From NCBI RefSeq assembly GCF_003711105.1, contig NZ_CP023865.1, forward strand, positions 1,710,001 through 1,774,000: a stretch of DNA of 64,000 bases, read 5' to 3'. Below, piece by piece: positions 15,625 to 26,257 of this stretch; the first letter of the stretch is position 1, and every line of letters begins with the position of its first letter. The position numbers and the translations under genes are program-made. The DNA is from Actinoplanes teichomyceticus ATCC 31121 (GTDB lineage: Bacteria > Actinomycetota > Actinomycetes > Mycobacteriales > Micromonosporaceae). A model generated the notes under the pieces. The model saw nothing but the letters and a program-made list of their open reading frames with translations. It searched no databases and was not told where the DNA came from.

Positions 15625-18600
15625 ACCCGCTCCCGGGCGCTGAAGAAGGCGGCGTAGAAGGCGAGCATCTCGGTGACCCGGTCCGGCGCGGCCGCCACCT
15701 TGCCGGACGCCGCGGCGAGATGCTCGAAGCGCAGCGCCATCGAGCGGTTCGCGACGTCGGGGCGCGGGATGAACCGGGGTTCGGACTCCCACTCGAAGGA
15801 GGGGCCGGCGCTCGTGCCGGGACGTCCGGCCGGCATCGTGACCAGGACCTCGGCCAGCGGACCCATGATCCCGGTCATCACGTCGATGGCCGCGTTCATC
15901 AGCTTGGACCGGCGCAGGCTGGCGTCCGGGTCCTGGCCGAAGTGCTGCACCATCAGCTGGACCATCATGAAGTACGCGCGGTTGAACAGCTCCAGCACGG
16001 CGACCGCCTCCGGATCGGTGACCGGCTCGGTGTTCGGGTTGCCGGGATACAACGACGGGTTGCGGGCCAGCGGGTACGCCGGGGCCCACAGCTCGCGCCG
16101 CGCGCCGCCGCTCGCGGCGCGCTCGCCGAGCAGCCGGTCGGACAGCTCCAGGAAGATCTCGTAGTGCGACGGGCCGGCCTCGACCGGCGAGTCGATCCGC
16201 CCGCCCTCGCCCTGCTCGGTCACCACGTCGATGGCGAACAGCGCGCTGGCCAGGTCGTCGACGTACAGCTGGTAGTCCGGGTGCACCGCGTTGATCGACT
16301 CGCGCAGGAACAGGTGGTGCTCCCCGCCGCCCCGGCCGCGGCGGATCATGAACAGGTCGGGGACGTGTTCCAGGCCGGCGCGGATGTCGTCGTACAGCTC
16401 CGGGATCGAGTGGTAGCGGTGCTCGCCGCGGCCGGGCGGCACATCCGCCCCCGGCACGCCCAGGGCGGCCGGCACCGCGCCCGCCGGGCGTTCGATCGCG
16501 ACGAACCGCTGCAGGGCACCCACGCTGAGCGGCTCCAGGGCGAAGTCCAGGGCCACCGGCAGGGTCCGGTTCAGCGTGCCGAAGGAGAAGACCGGTACGT
16601 GGAAGCCCTCACCCATCGCCATGACGATGTTGTTGATGGCCAGGAAGTGGATCATCTCTTCCCGGGCCACCTCGAGCAGCCGGCCACGCACGCCACCGTC
16701 GCGGCTGCGGCCCCCGTCCCCGCACGCCAGCCGGGCCTGCTCCGGAGTCCACCGGCCGCGGCGCACGAACTCGCGGGCCGCGCCGTAGGTCGGCACCGAG
16801 TACGCCGCGTACAGGTACTGCAGCATCACGGCCAGCTCCAGGGTGACCGCGTGCCGCAGCGCGACCAGCAGCTGCCCGCGGGTGGTGATCGCCAACCCGG
16901 TCCGGGCGCGCCCGGCGGACGCGACCGGCACCCGCGCCGTGGCCTGCTCGCGCCGCAGGAACTTGAGGAACAGGCCGGCCTTCGCCACCGACAGGTCCCG
17001 GGTCGGTGGCATGAACCAGGTGCGGGACCGGTTGGCCGGATCGGACATCTGCCAGAGCAGCCGGGCGTACGTGGCGACCTTGCACCGGTCGGCGAGGCTG
17101 AACACCTCCAGGCCCATGAACGAGTAGAGGAACTCGTAGTCGGCGAGCACCTCGCGGTACAACAGGTCGAACGTGACGTCCTCGGCCGGCACCCCGGCCA
17201 GGCGCCAGTCGTCGGGCAGCACCCGTACCGCCAGGTGGCCCGCGCCGGACCAGTAGCCCAGCGCGTCCGCCTCGTCGTAGGCCAGCGCGCACGAGCCGGG
17301 CTGCTCCGCACGACAGGGGCCGGTGTCGGGTTCCGGGGCGAGCAGGATCCGGGCCGCGCCGGCGCAGGCCCCGCGGACGGTGAACCGGCCCTCGCCCCGG
17401 GCGTCGGTGTCGACGGCACAGGTGTCGGCGAAGTCGCCGCCGGCCGCGACCGGTCCCGGCCGCACCTGCACCAGGCTCACGTCACCGCAGCGGGCCGACG
17501 CGGCGGCCGCGGCCGGGTCCAGCGGGCGGGACCGGGGGTTCAGGAACTGCCGTACCCGGATGCCGCCGACCGGCGCCGGGCGGCCGCGGACGTACGACCG
17601 GACGGTCACCGTCACCGCGTGGTCGTGGCCGCCGGAGGGTTCGGGGTGCTCCAGGAACAGGCAGGCGTCGTCGGTCTGTACCGTGACCTCCTCCTCGGCC
17701 ACCAGCGCGCGCCGCTGCCCGGCCACCTCGCCGATCAGGCAGACGGTCTCGTCGAGGGGGCCGGGATGCAGGTTCGGCACGCTGACGATCCCGCTCGTCA
17801 GGTCGCACCCCGGGCCCGCGTACGCGGCATGGGGAATCCGGGCGAGCAGCCGGCCGGTGCGCATGGTCCGCAGTTCCAGGTCGCCGAGCCGGAGCCGGTC
17901 GGGACGGCGCCCGGGCGGGTCCGCCGGACCGGCGAGCGGCACCGCCGTGACCATGTTCAGGGTGACCCGGTCCGGCTCGATGGCGACCGTCACGTTGTGC
18001 ATCGGGACCGGCCGTCCGGTCCACCCGGCGGCCCGCGGGGTCAGCAGCCGACCGGCGGGCCAGGTGCGCAGTTCGGTACGGCGCCACGGGGCCACCGTGC
18101 CCCAGACCGTCCAGTGGTTCGGCGCGTCCGGGGCGGCCGGCATCGCCATCGTGGCCAGGGCGAACTGGACGACGAGCCCGTCCACGCCGGGCTGCTCGAC
18201 GGCGGCACGCAACCGGGCGACCGCGGGCGACGCCGCCGCCTCCGCGAGCCAGTGCAGGCCCTCGCCGGCCGGCAGGGCGAACTGGTGGACGGTGGAGCGG
18301 GCCAGCTCCGCGGCCAGCGGGTGCGCCGCGAGACCGCGGCAGTAGTCGAAGTGGTGCCATCGGGGCGGCTGGTAGCCGGACACGTCGCCGGTCAGCAGGT
18401 AGCCGTCCTCGTACGACCGGTCGCCGCGCCCCAGGCCGAACTGTCCGACCATCACCGTCGTCGTCCAGCGCGAGGACGGATCCAGGTCGAACACCCGGGC
18501 CCGGTTCGCGGTGGTGGCCAGGTACTCGTTGTAGTGGCCCCACATGTCCACCTGCCGGCCCACCACCGGATCGGCGGGATCCGGGCCGCCCGACGACTCC

Positions 18601-18890
18601 GCCGCGACCACCTCGGCGTCGATCCAGAAGTGGCTGTTACCGGCGAAGTTGTAGCCGGTCGAGGCGTTGAACGGCCCGTCCGGCGTTGCCCGGCCGGCGG
18701 CGTCGAAGCGCGGTCCCCGGCGCTCCAGCCAGGCGCGGTACTGCGCCGGCGGGGTGTCCACCGGCACCGGCCCGTCGTCGGTCAGCGCCCGGTTGGTCGC
18801 CAGGTCGAGCAGGCCACCACGCGGCCCGGTGGGCAGCTTGGTGGTGGCCGTCCCGCGGAAATGCAGGCGCGGGAGTTCGAGCACGCTCAT
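15621..18890 (-). CDS. rebD: Chromopyrrolic acid synthase (RebD/StaD/VioB family)
   Basis: A 1089-residue protein. The N-terminus (VLELPRLHFRGTA, then DGPFNASTGYNFAGNSHF and WGHYNEYLATTANRAR) aligns clearly with VioB, RebD and StaD. A ferritin-like iminophenylpyruvate-dimer-synthase domain covers roughly residues 670-780, with TLELAVMLQYLYAAY and REEMIHFLAINNI as the helix and metal-site region. The family is haem-containing and dimerises two indole-3-pyruvate imines to chromopyrrolic acid. Length is within the family range (about 1000-1110). Its ATG overlaps the stop of the oxidase gene and its stop overlaps the P450 start. No separate VioE-like gene is present, which argues for an indolocarbazole-type and not a violacein-type route. 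Confidence 0.93.
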   Translation of the reverse strand: MSVLELPRLHFRGTATTKLPTGPRGGLLDLATNRALTDDGPVPVDTPPAQYRAWLERRGPRFDAAGRATPDGPFNASTGYNFAGNSHFWIDAEVVAAESSGGPDPADPVVGRQVDMWGHYNEYLATTANRARVFDLDPSSRWTTTVMVGQFGLGRGDRSYEDGYLLTGDVSGYQPPRWHHFDYCRGLAAHPLAAELARSTVHQFALPAGEGLHWLAEAAASPAVARLRAAVEQPGVDGLVVQFALATMAMPAAPDAPNHWTVWGTVAPWRRTELRTWPAGRLLTPRAAGWTGRPVPMHNVTVAIEPDRVTLNMVTAVPLAGPADPPGRRPDRLRLGDLELRTMRTGRLLARIPHAAYAGPGCDLTSGIVSVPNLHPGPLDETVCLIGEVAGQRRALVAEEEVTVQTDDACLFLEHPEPSGGHDHAVTVTVRSYVRGRPAPVGGIRVRQFLNPRSRPLDPAAAAASARCGDVSLVQVRPGPVAAGGDFADTCAVDTDARGEGRFTVRGACAGAARILLAPEPDTGPCRAEQPGSCALAYDEADALGYWSGAGHLAVRVLPDDWRLAGVPAEDVTFDLLYREVLADYEFLYSFMGLEVFSLADRCKVATYARLLWQMSDPANRSRTWFMPPTRDLSVAKAGLFLKFLRREQATARVPVASAGRARTGLAITTRGQLLVALRHAVTLELAVMLQYLYAAYSVPTYGAAREFVRRGRWTPEQARLACGDGGRSRDGGVRGRLLEVAREEMIHFLAINNIVMAMGEGFHVPVFSFGTLNRTLPVALDFALEPLSVGALQRFVAIERPAGAVPAALGVPGADVPPGRGEHRYHSIPELYDDIRAGLEHVPDLFMIRRGRGGGEHHLFLRESINAVHPDYQLYVDDLASALFAIDVVTEQGEGGRIDSPVEAGPSHYEIFLELSDRLLGERAASGGARRELWAPAYPLARNPSLYPGNPNTEPVTDPEAVAVLELFNRAYFMMVQLMVQHFGQDPDASLRRSKLMNAAIDVMTGIMGPLAEVLVTMPAGRPGTSAGPSFEWESEPRFIPRPDVANRSMALRFEHLAAASGKVAAAPDRVTEMLAFYAAFFSARERV

Positions 18891-20488
18891 CCGACGATCT
18901 CCGTGCAGATCGGCGCCGCGTCCGGCTCGACCGGGCTGACCGGCTCCGCCAGCAGCGACGGCTCCCGCATCAGCGCGGGGTCCGGCAGCGCGGCCGGCAT
19001 CTGCATGACGATCCGGCTGACCGCGTCCAGCGCCGATTCCAGCGCGCCGTCGATCCACGCCGGCCGCGACGAACAGTGCTCCCCGGCGAAGTACAGCCGG
19101 CCCTGCGGCTGCTGCGCCAGCATGCGCTGCTCCTCGGCCGCCGCCGGGTCCATGCCCCAGTGGACCGAGCACCCGCCGTGGCTCCACGGGTACTGGCCCC
19201 AGGCCAGGCTCTTGGCGTTGAGCACCATGCCGGGCCGCAGCAGCTGCGGGTGCATCGGGGCGAGGTCGGCCAGCACGGCCGCGTACCGGGCCGCCGCGGA
19301 CATCCGGCCGAGCAGCTCGGCGTCCTCGCCGACGCTGTAACTGGCGAGCAGGACCGCACCGAACGCCGGGTCGCCGTCGATCGGGGGATAGTACGTCTGA
19401 CGTACCCGCCCGCCGCTCGACGAGGCGCCGCCGTTGATGCCCTCCCGCTGCCAGAACGCCTCCCGGCAGTGCAGCGCCACCTTGGTCGCGGGCACGTAGC
19501 GCACATCGTGGATGATCTGCAGCTTGTCGTCGCTGAAACCGGTGAGCCGCAGGCCGCGCAGCACCGAGAACGGCAGCGTGCACAGCACCTGGCCGCAGCG
19601 GCGCACCACGTGCCGGCCCTCGGCGCGCAGGTGGACCACCACCTCGTCGGGGCGTGACTCGATGCCGACGACCTCGTGCTGGCGGCGGATCGGCCCGTGG
19701 ATGCGCCGGGCCAGCCGCCGGACCAGCTGGTCCATGCCGCCGCGCAGGCGGAACAGCTCGGTGCTGGTCTCCATCAGGATGTCGTCGAGGAAGCCCCGCA
19801 GCGGGTCCCGGCACGCCTCCCGCAGGGACGGGTGGGCGGCGAACAGCCCGTGCAGGTCGAAGGCGTTGCCGTCGTCGCGGACGAACGGCGCCAGGTTCAG
19901 CCGCTCCACATAGTCCAGCAGCCGGGTCCGCAGGTCCTGCCGCAGGTCCTGCCGTTGATCGGGCGGCGCGATGGCATCCACGACGAGGGTCAGCCAGGCG
20001 CCGAACATCAGCGACTCCGGCCGGTAGGTGTCCTGGGACAGGCCCTCGGCGATCTCGGCGGTCAGCTGCCGGGCGGCGTCCCGGAGCCGGACGTAGCTCT
20101 CCGCGGTACGCAGGAAGGCGTTCTTGTCGGCCAGCAGGCTGTGGAAGGAGCGCAACTCGTCGGTGAGACCGAGCTGGGCGACGTATCGCAGGGTGTTGCT
20201 GTGCCCCGCCGGAATACGCATGGCGCCCAGCTCGGCGAAGGGAGCGTCGGCCGAGTCGCCGAACCGGAAGGTGGAGATCCGGCCGCCGATCCGCCGGCTG
20301 CCCTCCAGCACTTCGACCGGGACGCCCAGCCGCTCCAGCTCGTATGCGGCGGCCAGCCCGGCGATGCCGGCGCCCAGGATGACCACGGTCCGGTCCGGGC
20401 GCTCGCCGCTTGTCCTGGGGCCGACCGTGTGGGTATGGGGGGTTCTCGGCGGTACCGGCATGGCTGTCGGTGATCGTCTGTACTTCAT
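18887..20488 (-). CDS. rebO: L-tryptophan oxidase (RebO/StaO/VioA-like flavin amine oxidase)
   Basis: A 533-residue FAD amine oxidase, first gene of the operon. The dinucleotide motif GAGIAG is at residues 39-44 with the following E in VEVLEGSRRIGGRI. The C-terminal FAD motif is in YFAGEHCSSRPAWIDGALES. The pair of this protein with a VioB/RebD homolog identifies it as the enzyme that converts L-Trp (or a substituted Trp) to the indole-3-pyruvate imine. The start at 20488 is chosen because GGGAGG stands 8 nt before that ATG; an in-frame ATG at 20542 has no such site. A 30-residue basic, Pro-rich N-terminal extension precedes the FAD domain. No tryptophan halogenase is present in the window, so the substrate is probably unchlorinated Trp. 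Confidence 0.9.
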   Translation of the reverse strand: MKYRRSPTAMPVPPRTPHTHTVGPRTSGERPDRTVVILGAGIAGLAAAYELERLGVPVEVLEGSRRIGGRISTFRFGDSADAPFAELGAMRIPAGHSNTLRYVAQLGLTDELRSFHSLLADKNAFLRTAESYVRLRDAARQLTAEIAEGLSQDTYRPESLMFGAWLTLVVDAIAPPDQRQDLRQDLRTRLLDYVERLNLAPFVRDDGNAFDLHGLFAAHPSLREACRDPLRGFLDDILMETSTELFRLRGGMDQLVRRLARRIHGPIRRQHEVVGIESRPDEVVVHLRAEGRHVVRRCGQVLCTLPFSVLRGLRLTGFSDDKLQIIHDVRYVPATKVALHCREAFWQREGINGGASSSGGRVRQTYYPPIDGDPAFGAVLLASYSVGEDAELLGRMSAAARYAAVLADLAPMHPQLLRPGMVLNAKSLAWGQYPWSHGGCSVHWGMDPAAAEEQRMLAQQPQGRLYFAGEHCSSRPAWIDGALESALDAVSRIVMQMPAALPDPALMREPSLLAEPVSPVEPDAAPICTEIVG

Positions 20489-21053
20489 GGACTTTGCCTC
20501 CCGCGCGCTGTCGTCGAGTCCGTGGACCGACCGAAGTCGCATGGCAAAACTCCGGACATGACAGCGCTTGACGAATCAGCGAAGCGGACGTCGCCGCGCC
20601 GTATCGATTTGGTGGGTTTCTATTGACCAGGTCCTACCGAATGAATGCGTATTGCCAGACAATTTCGCTGAGTGATTCCCGGAACCGGCCGACGTATCGT
20701 TGCGGCACGCTTCCCGGTCCGCGCCGAGCGTCGGCCAGCAGCCGGGTTACTTCGCCGAGCATATGCGGTGCGTTCGGAACGTGCAGGTCAACCGCGCGGG
20801 TATCGACCGTTGGGACGACCCGGTCCGACGGGATGGACCAGGTGTTCCACCTATCGCCGCAGAAATCGTGGAATGGGGATCACGGCCGCGCCGCCGAGGG
20901 ACGTCCGGTGTCGATAGGATGCCGCGGTTCGCGCGCCGGAAGCCGGTGCAAGGCCGTGAGAATTGCGGTTTCGGCCACCGTTAACAGCAGACAAATGGTC
21001 ACGTGCCGGTGCGGGCGTCCAGGCCGGACAGCCGGGTGGCGCGGGTCCTCGGG
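20489..21053. promoter_or_regulatory. Upstream region of the tryptophan-dimer operon
   Basis: 565 bp without a convincing gene, between the operon's first gene and the convergently placed end of the TetR gene. The stretch about 20600-20680 is clearly AT-richer than the surroundings and is the best place for the operon promoter (read on the minus strand). A plus-strand frame at 20700-20984 has partly biased codons but no recognisable product. I see no LuxR/LAL-type activator gene such as those found with rebeccamycin or staurosporine clusters. Confidence 0.4.
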
Positions 21054-22001
21054 TCAGGCCCGGTGCGGGCGCAACCCGGTGAAGATCACGGCCAGGGCGC
21101 GGTCCTGCAGGGTCTCGTCCCAGCCGCCGTGCAGCGCCCCCTGGCACATGCTGACCAGCAACGCCATCACCTCGGCGAGCCGTACCTCGGTCGTCACCGT
21201 CCCGGCCGCCTGCGCCTGGGCGAGCAGCCCGCCCACCGCCTGTTCCAGATGGCCGACCGCGTCCGGGAGCCGGACGTCCACCCCGGCCCGGGCCAGCAGG
21301 TCGACCACGGAACGCTTGCCGGCCGCCTGCGCCACCAGGCGCCGGAAGAAGTCGAACAGGCCGTCGCCGCCGCCCAGCTGCCCGGCCTCGGCGACCAGCC
21401 GGGCCAGCAGCCGCTTCATGATCGCCGCGAGCAGGTCGTTCTTGGTGGGGAAATGGCGGAACACGGTCCCGATCGCGACCCCGGCCCGCCGTGCCACCTC
21501 CTGGGTCGACGCGCCCGCGCCGGACTCGGCGAACACCGCCTCGGCCGCGTCGAGGATGCGGGCCCGGTTGCGCTGCGCGTCCGCCCGCAGCGGCGGCCCG
21601 TCCGCCCACGGCGCGCCGCCCGGCGCGGGCGCCTCGGGTCGCTCGGGCCGCGAGGCGGGGTCGGGGGTGTCGGTGGGGGTGGTCAGGGGCGTTGCGGGTT
21701 GTTCCGGCCGCGAGGCGGGGTCGGGGGTGTCGGCGGGGGTGGCGAGGGGCGTTGCGGGTTGTTCCGGCCGCGAGGCGGGGTCGGGGGTGTCGGCGGGGGT
21801 GGCGAGGGGCGTTGCGGGTTGTTCCGGCCGCGAGGCGGGGTTGGGGTGGCGAGGGGCGTCGCGGGTTGTTCCGGCCGCGAGGCGGAGTCGGGGGTGTCGG
21901 CGGGGGCGGCCAGGGGCGTCGCGGGCCCTTCGGGTCGCGGGCTCGGGGCGGAAGCGGAGGCGGCGCCGCCCGGCGGCAGGTCTGGCAAGGTGAGCATCCA
22001 C
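21054..22001 (-). CDS. TetR-family regulator with repeat-encoded N-terminus, probably frameshifted
   Basis: The TetR domain (ILDAAEAVFAESGAGASTQEVARRAGVAIGTVF region, here cited in parts: ILDAAEAVFAESG, EVARRAGVAIGTVFRHF) is intact and followed by a normal ligand domain ending FTGLRPHRA. Upstream it runs into a 20-residue repeat, PATPLATPADTPDPASRPEQ, encoded by 60-bp units. The only in-frame ATG or GTG start before the domain is GTG 22001. The natural-looking start is ATG 21997: a -10 box AATAAT lies 6 nt before it and it encodes MLTLPDLPPGG. That frame, however, is displaced by +1 because the fourth repeat unit lacks 13 bp. Adding 13 bp would restore one continuous frame. The gene may be a recent frameshift, be expressed from GTG 22001, or be re-initiated. 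It faces away from the SnoaL-like gene. Confidence 0.65.
   Translation of the reverse strand: MDAHLARPAAGRRRLRFRPEPATRRARDAPGRPRRHPRLRLAAGTTRDAPRHPNPASRPEQPATPLATPADTPDPASRPEQPATPLATPADTPDPASRPEQPATPLTTPTDTPDPASRPERPEAPAPGGAPWADGPPLRADAQRNRARILDAAEAVFAESGAGASTQEVARRAGVAIGTVFRHFPTKNDLLAAIMKRLLARLVAEAGQLGGGDGLFDFFRRLVAQAAGKRSVVDLLARAGVDVRLPDAVGHLEQAVGGLLAQAQAAGTVTTEVRLAEVMALLVSMCQGALHGGWDETLQDRALAVIFTGLRPHRA
21624..21940. repeat. 60-bp tandem repeats inside the TetR gene
   Basis: Perfect or near-perfect 60-bp units at 21661-21720, 21721-21780 and 21781-21840, then a 47-bp unit at 21841-21887 (13 bp missing), then a diverged unit from 21888; a partial unit precedes 21661. A 60-bp step keeps the reading frame, the 47-bp unit does not. 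All three minus-strand frames are open across the array. Confidence 0.9.
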
Positions 22002-22062
22002 TCATTATTCTCGGCGAAGCGAGACGAAGTCGAGTTCCCGCTCACCTTAGTCGGAGGTACCC

Positions 22063-22467
22063 GTGACACCACAGCAAATCTTCGCTCGGATGCGTCTCCG
22101 GTGGCTGGCCGGTGAGCCCACCTACGACGACGACATGCTCGCCGACGACGTGCTGGTCGAGACGCCGTTCGCGCCGCCCGGCCGGCCCACCCGCATCCAG
22201 GGCCGGCAGCGGGTGCTGGAGCACACCCGGGCCGGGCGGGCGAGCTTCCCGGTGCGTTTCGACGACTGCCGGAACATCGTGGTCCACGAGACCGCCGATC
22301 CGGAGGTGATCATCGTGGAGTACGAGCTGGTCGGCACCCACGAGGTGACCGGCGTGCAGGCGTCGGCGCCGTTCATCGCCGTCCTGCGCACCCGGGACGG
22401 CCTGCTCGCCGGCTGGCGCGAGTACCAGCACACGGTGGCCATCGCCGCCGCCCTGACCGGGTCATGA
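22063..22467 (+). CDS. SnoaL-like (NTF2-fold) protein
   Basis: A 134-residue protein with the alpha+beta-barrel pattern of the SnoaL/ketosteroid-isomerase-like superfamily: an N-terminal helix with RWLAGEPTYDDDMLADDVLVETPF, a central IQGRQRVLEHTR, and strands EVIIVEYELVGTHEV and FIAVLRTRDGLLAGWREYQ. Members act as cyclases, isomerases or small-ligand binders; the substrate is unknown. GTG start with GGAGG 5 nt upstream. It is divergent from the TetR gene (61 bp between starts), so it is the likely TetR target. Its distance from the bisindole operon leaves any role there open. Confidence 0.75.
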   Translation: MTPQQIFARMRLRWLAGEPTYDDDMLADDVLVETPFAPPGRPTRIQGRQRVLEHTRAGRASFPVRFDDCRNIVVHETADPEVIIVEYELVGTHEVTGVQASAPFIAVLRTRDGLLAGWREYQHTVAIAAALTGS

Positions 22468-22500
22468 CCGACCCGCCGGCGTCCGGACCGGCGAATACGC

Positions 22501-22656
22501 AACGCCCGTGGCCACGGCCACGGCCACGGCCACGGGCGGGGAACGCGGAACGCCCGTGGCCACGGCCACGGGCGGGAAATGCGGAACGCCCGTGGCCACG
22601 GGCACGGGCGGGAGATGCGGAACGCCCGTGGCCGTGGCCACGGGCGGGGAACCGGG
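22501..22656. repeat. 36-bp hairpin-forming tandem repeats between convergent genes
   Basis: Four units start at 22501, 22549, 22585 and 22621. Each holds the near-palindrome CGCCCGTGGCCACGG...CGGGCG, so each can fold into a GC-rich stem-loop; the first has 12 bp of extra GGCCAC steps. The array sits between the ends of the SnoaL-like gene and sdhB and may serve as a two-way transcription terminator. The rest of the 22468-22745 gap shows nothing else. Confidence 0.8.
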
Positions 22657-22745
22657 CGCCCGGCACGCCGTTGTGCCGGACGCCTGGAGTGGGTGACCCA
22701 CCGGAACACCGTGCGGCGTCCCGGTCACCGGCTCCGCCGAGCACC

Positions 22746-23488
22746 TCAGTGCTTGGCGATCGCCTTGCGGTAGTCGCTGTTCAGGCGGCCGATCAGGCTC
22801 AGCGGGATGCCCTTCGGGCAGACCTCGGCGCATTCGCCCATGTTGGTGCAGCCGCCGAAGCCGGCGTCGTCCTGCGCCTGCAGCATGTCGATCACCCGGC
22901 TGTCGCGCTCCGGCTGGCCCTGCGGCATCAGGCCGAGGTGGGTGATCTTCGCGGCGGTGAACAGCATCGACGAGCCGTTCGGGCAGGCCGCCACGCAGGC
23001 GCCGCAGGCGATGCAGGTGGCCGCCTCGAACGCGGCGTCCGCGTCCTTCTTCGGCACCGGCGTGGCATGGGCGTCCGGCGCGGTGCCGGTCGGGACGCTG
23101 ATGTAGCCGCCCGCCTGAATGATCTTGTCGAACGCGGACCGGTCGACGACCAAGTCCTTGATCACCGGGAAGGCCCTGGCCCGCCACGGCTCGACGTCGA
23201 TCACGTCGCCGTCGGAGAAGTGCCGCATGTGCAGCTGGCAGGTGGTGGTGGCCTTCTCCGGGCCGTGCGCCACGCCGTTGATGACCATGCTGCACATGCC
23301 GCAGATGCCCTCACGGCAGTCGTGGTCGAACGCGATCGGGTCGTCGCCGTTGAGGATCAGCGTCTCGTTGAGGACGTCGATCATCTCCAGGAACGACGCG
23401 TCGGGGGAGATGCCCTTGACGTCGTAGGTGACCATCCGCCCCTGGTCGGCGGGGCCGGCCTGACGCCACACCCTGACCTTGATGTCCA

Positions 23489-23489
<1 letters not shown>
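22746..23489 (-). CDS. sdhB: Succinate dehydrogenase iron-sulfur subunit
   Basis: A 247-residue protein with an N-terminal plant-type [2Fe-2S] domain (CREGICGMC, then the distal Cys in TTTCQLHM) and a C-terminal bacterial ferredoxin domain with two clusters ([14 protein letters not shown] and [14 protein letters not shown]). It passes electrons from SdhA FAD to the membrane haem subunit. Its ATG overlaps the SdhA stop by one base (TAATG). It belongs to the B-type group (fumarate-reductase-like, menaquinone-linked) judged by operon order C-A-B and the single cytochrome subunit. Confidence 0.95.
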
Positions 23490-25438
<1,949 letters not shown>

Positions 25439-25439
25439 T

Positions 25440-26180
25440 TCAGTCCACCAATCCGGTCAGCACCGCGAACGGCACCGAGAGGTATCCGACGACCAGCACC
25501 AGCGACAGCGCGATCGAGATGTACTTGGCGCGCTTCTGGCCCTTCTCGGTCTGCTGGCCGAGGGTGCGGGCGGCGCTGAAGATGCCGTGCGCCAGGTGGA
25601 GACCGACGGCCACGACGGCCAGCGTGTAGAAGAGCGTCACGAACCAGCGGTCCGGCGCGAAGTCCGCGACCACGTTGGCGTACGGGTGCTCCCGGTCGCC
25701 CTTCGGGTTCAGGTGGCCGGTGGTCAGGTCCAGGATGTGGTAGATGACGAAGAGGAAGACGATCACGCCACCCCAGCGCATGGTCCGGGCGGCGTAGCTG
25801 CCCTGGATCTTCGGGCGGTGCGCGTACTTGACCGGGCGGGCCTGCCGGGCCCGGCGGGTCAGCACGGCCGCCGCGTAGATGTGCGCGACCAGGGCCACGG
25901 TCAGCAGGGCGCGCTGGATCCAGAGGAACCAGGTGTCCGGCAGCAGGGGCGTGCCGATCGTACGCAGCCAGTGCGCGTAGTGGTCGAAGTCGGTCTCACC
26001 CAAGAAGATCTTGAGGTTGCCGGCCATGTGCGCGAACAGGAAGAGCACCAGCAGGATGCCGCTGACCGCCATGATGATCTTCAAGGTGACCGACGAGGGC
26101 CGGACCACCCGGCGCGGGGTGGGCGTTGCCGTCGCCCCCGCCGCGTTCTTGGTCTTCGGAATAGGAGTGTCTACCGCCAC
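25440..26180 (-). CDS. sdhC: Succinate dehydrogenase cytochrome b subunit (B-type)
   Basis: A 246-residue protein with five predicted membrane helices and histidines placed for two haems ([41 protein letters not shown]). Single-subunit anchors with two haems b are characteristic of menaquinone-linked B-type SQR. GTG start at 26180, with no ribosome site but a possible TACCGT -10 box 7 nt upstream and TTAGAC 18 bp before that. The 77-bp gap to the divergent LysR gene holds its promoter and the LysR palindrome. Confidence 0.92.
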   Translation of the reverse strand: MAVDTPIPKTKNAAGATATPTPRRVVRPSSVTLKIIMAVSGILLVLFLFAHMAGNLKIFLGETDFDHYAHWLRTIGTPLLPDTWFLWIQRALLTVALVAHIYAAAVLTRRARQARPVKYAHRPKIQGSYAARTMRWGGVIVFLFVIYHILDLTTGHLNPKGDREHPYANVVADFAPDRWFVTLFYTLAVVAVGLHLAHGIFSAARTLGQQTEKGQKRAKYISIALSLVLVVGYLSVPFAVLTGLVD

Positions 26181-26238
26181 AACCTGAACGGTAGAAAGTC
26201 CCGAACCATTCGTCTAATGCATGATCAGGCGGGTGGCC

Positions 26239-26253
26239 ATAGCGATATGCTAT
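26239..26253 (+). promoter_or_regulatory. LysR-type operator overlapping the -10 box of the LysR gene
   Basis: ATAGC-GATAT-GCTAT is a perfect 5-bp-arm palindrome with the T-N11-A character of LysR sites. The -10 hexamer TATGCT (26246-26251), 6 nt before the GTG of the lysR gene, lies within it. Binding would autorepress lysR and could act on the divergent sdhCAB promoter. Confidence 0.6.
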
Positions 26254-26257
26254 TACG

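Noticed and set aside
15570..19340. 1256-codon plus-strand frame opposite the chromopyrrolic acid synthase gene
   Set aside because: Long antisense frames are expected in high-GC DNA; it has no recognisable domain, and the minus strand encodes a clear VioB/RebD homolog.
20700..20984. Small plus-strand gene upstream of the bisindole operon
   Set aside because: Codon bias decays along the frame, there is no ribosome site, and no family was recognised; kept only as a note in the promoter region.
22501..22656. Possible CRISPR array (36-bp period)
   Set aside because: The whole 36 bp is repeat with hairpin symmetry; no spacers and no cas genes.
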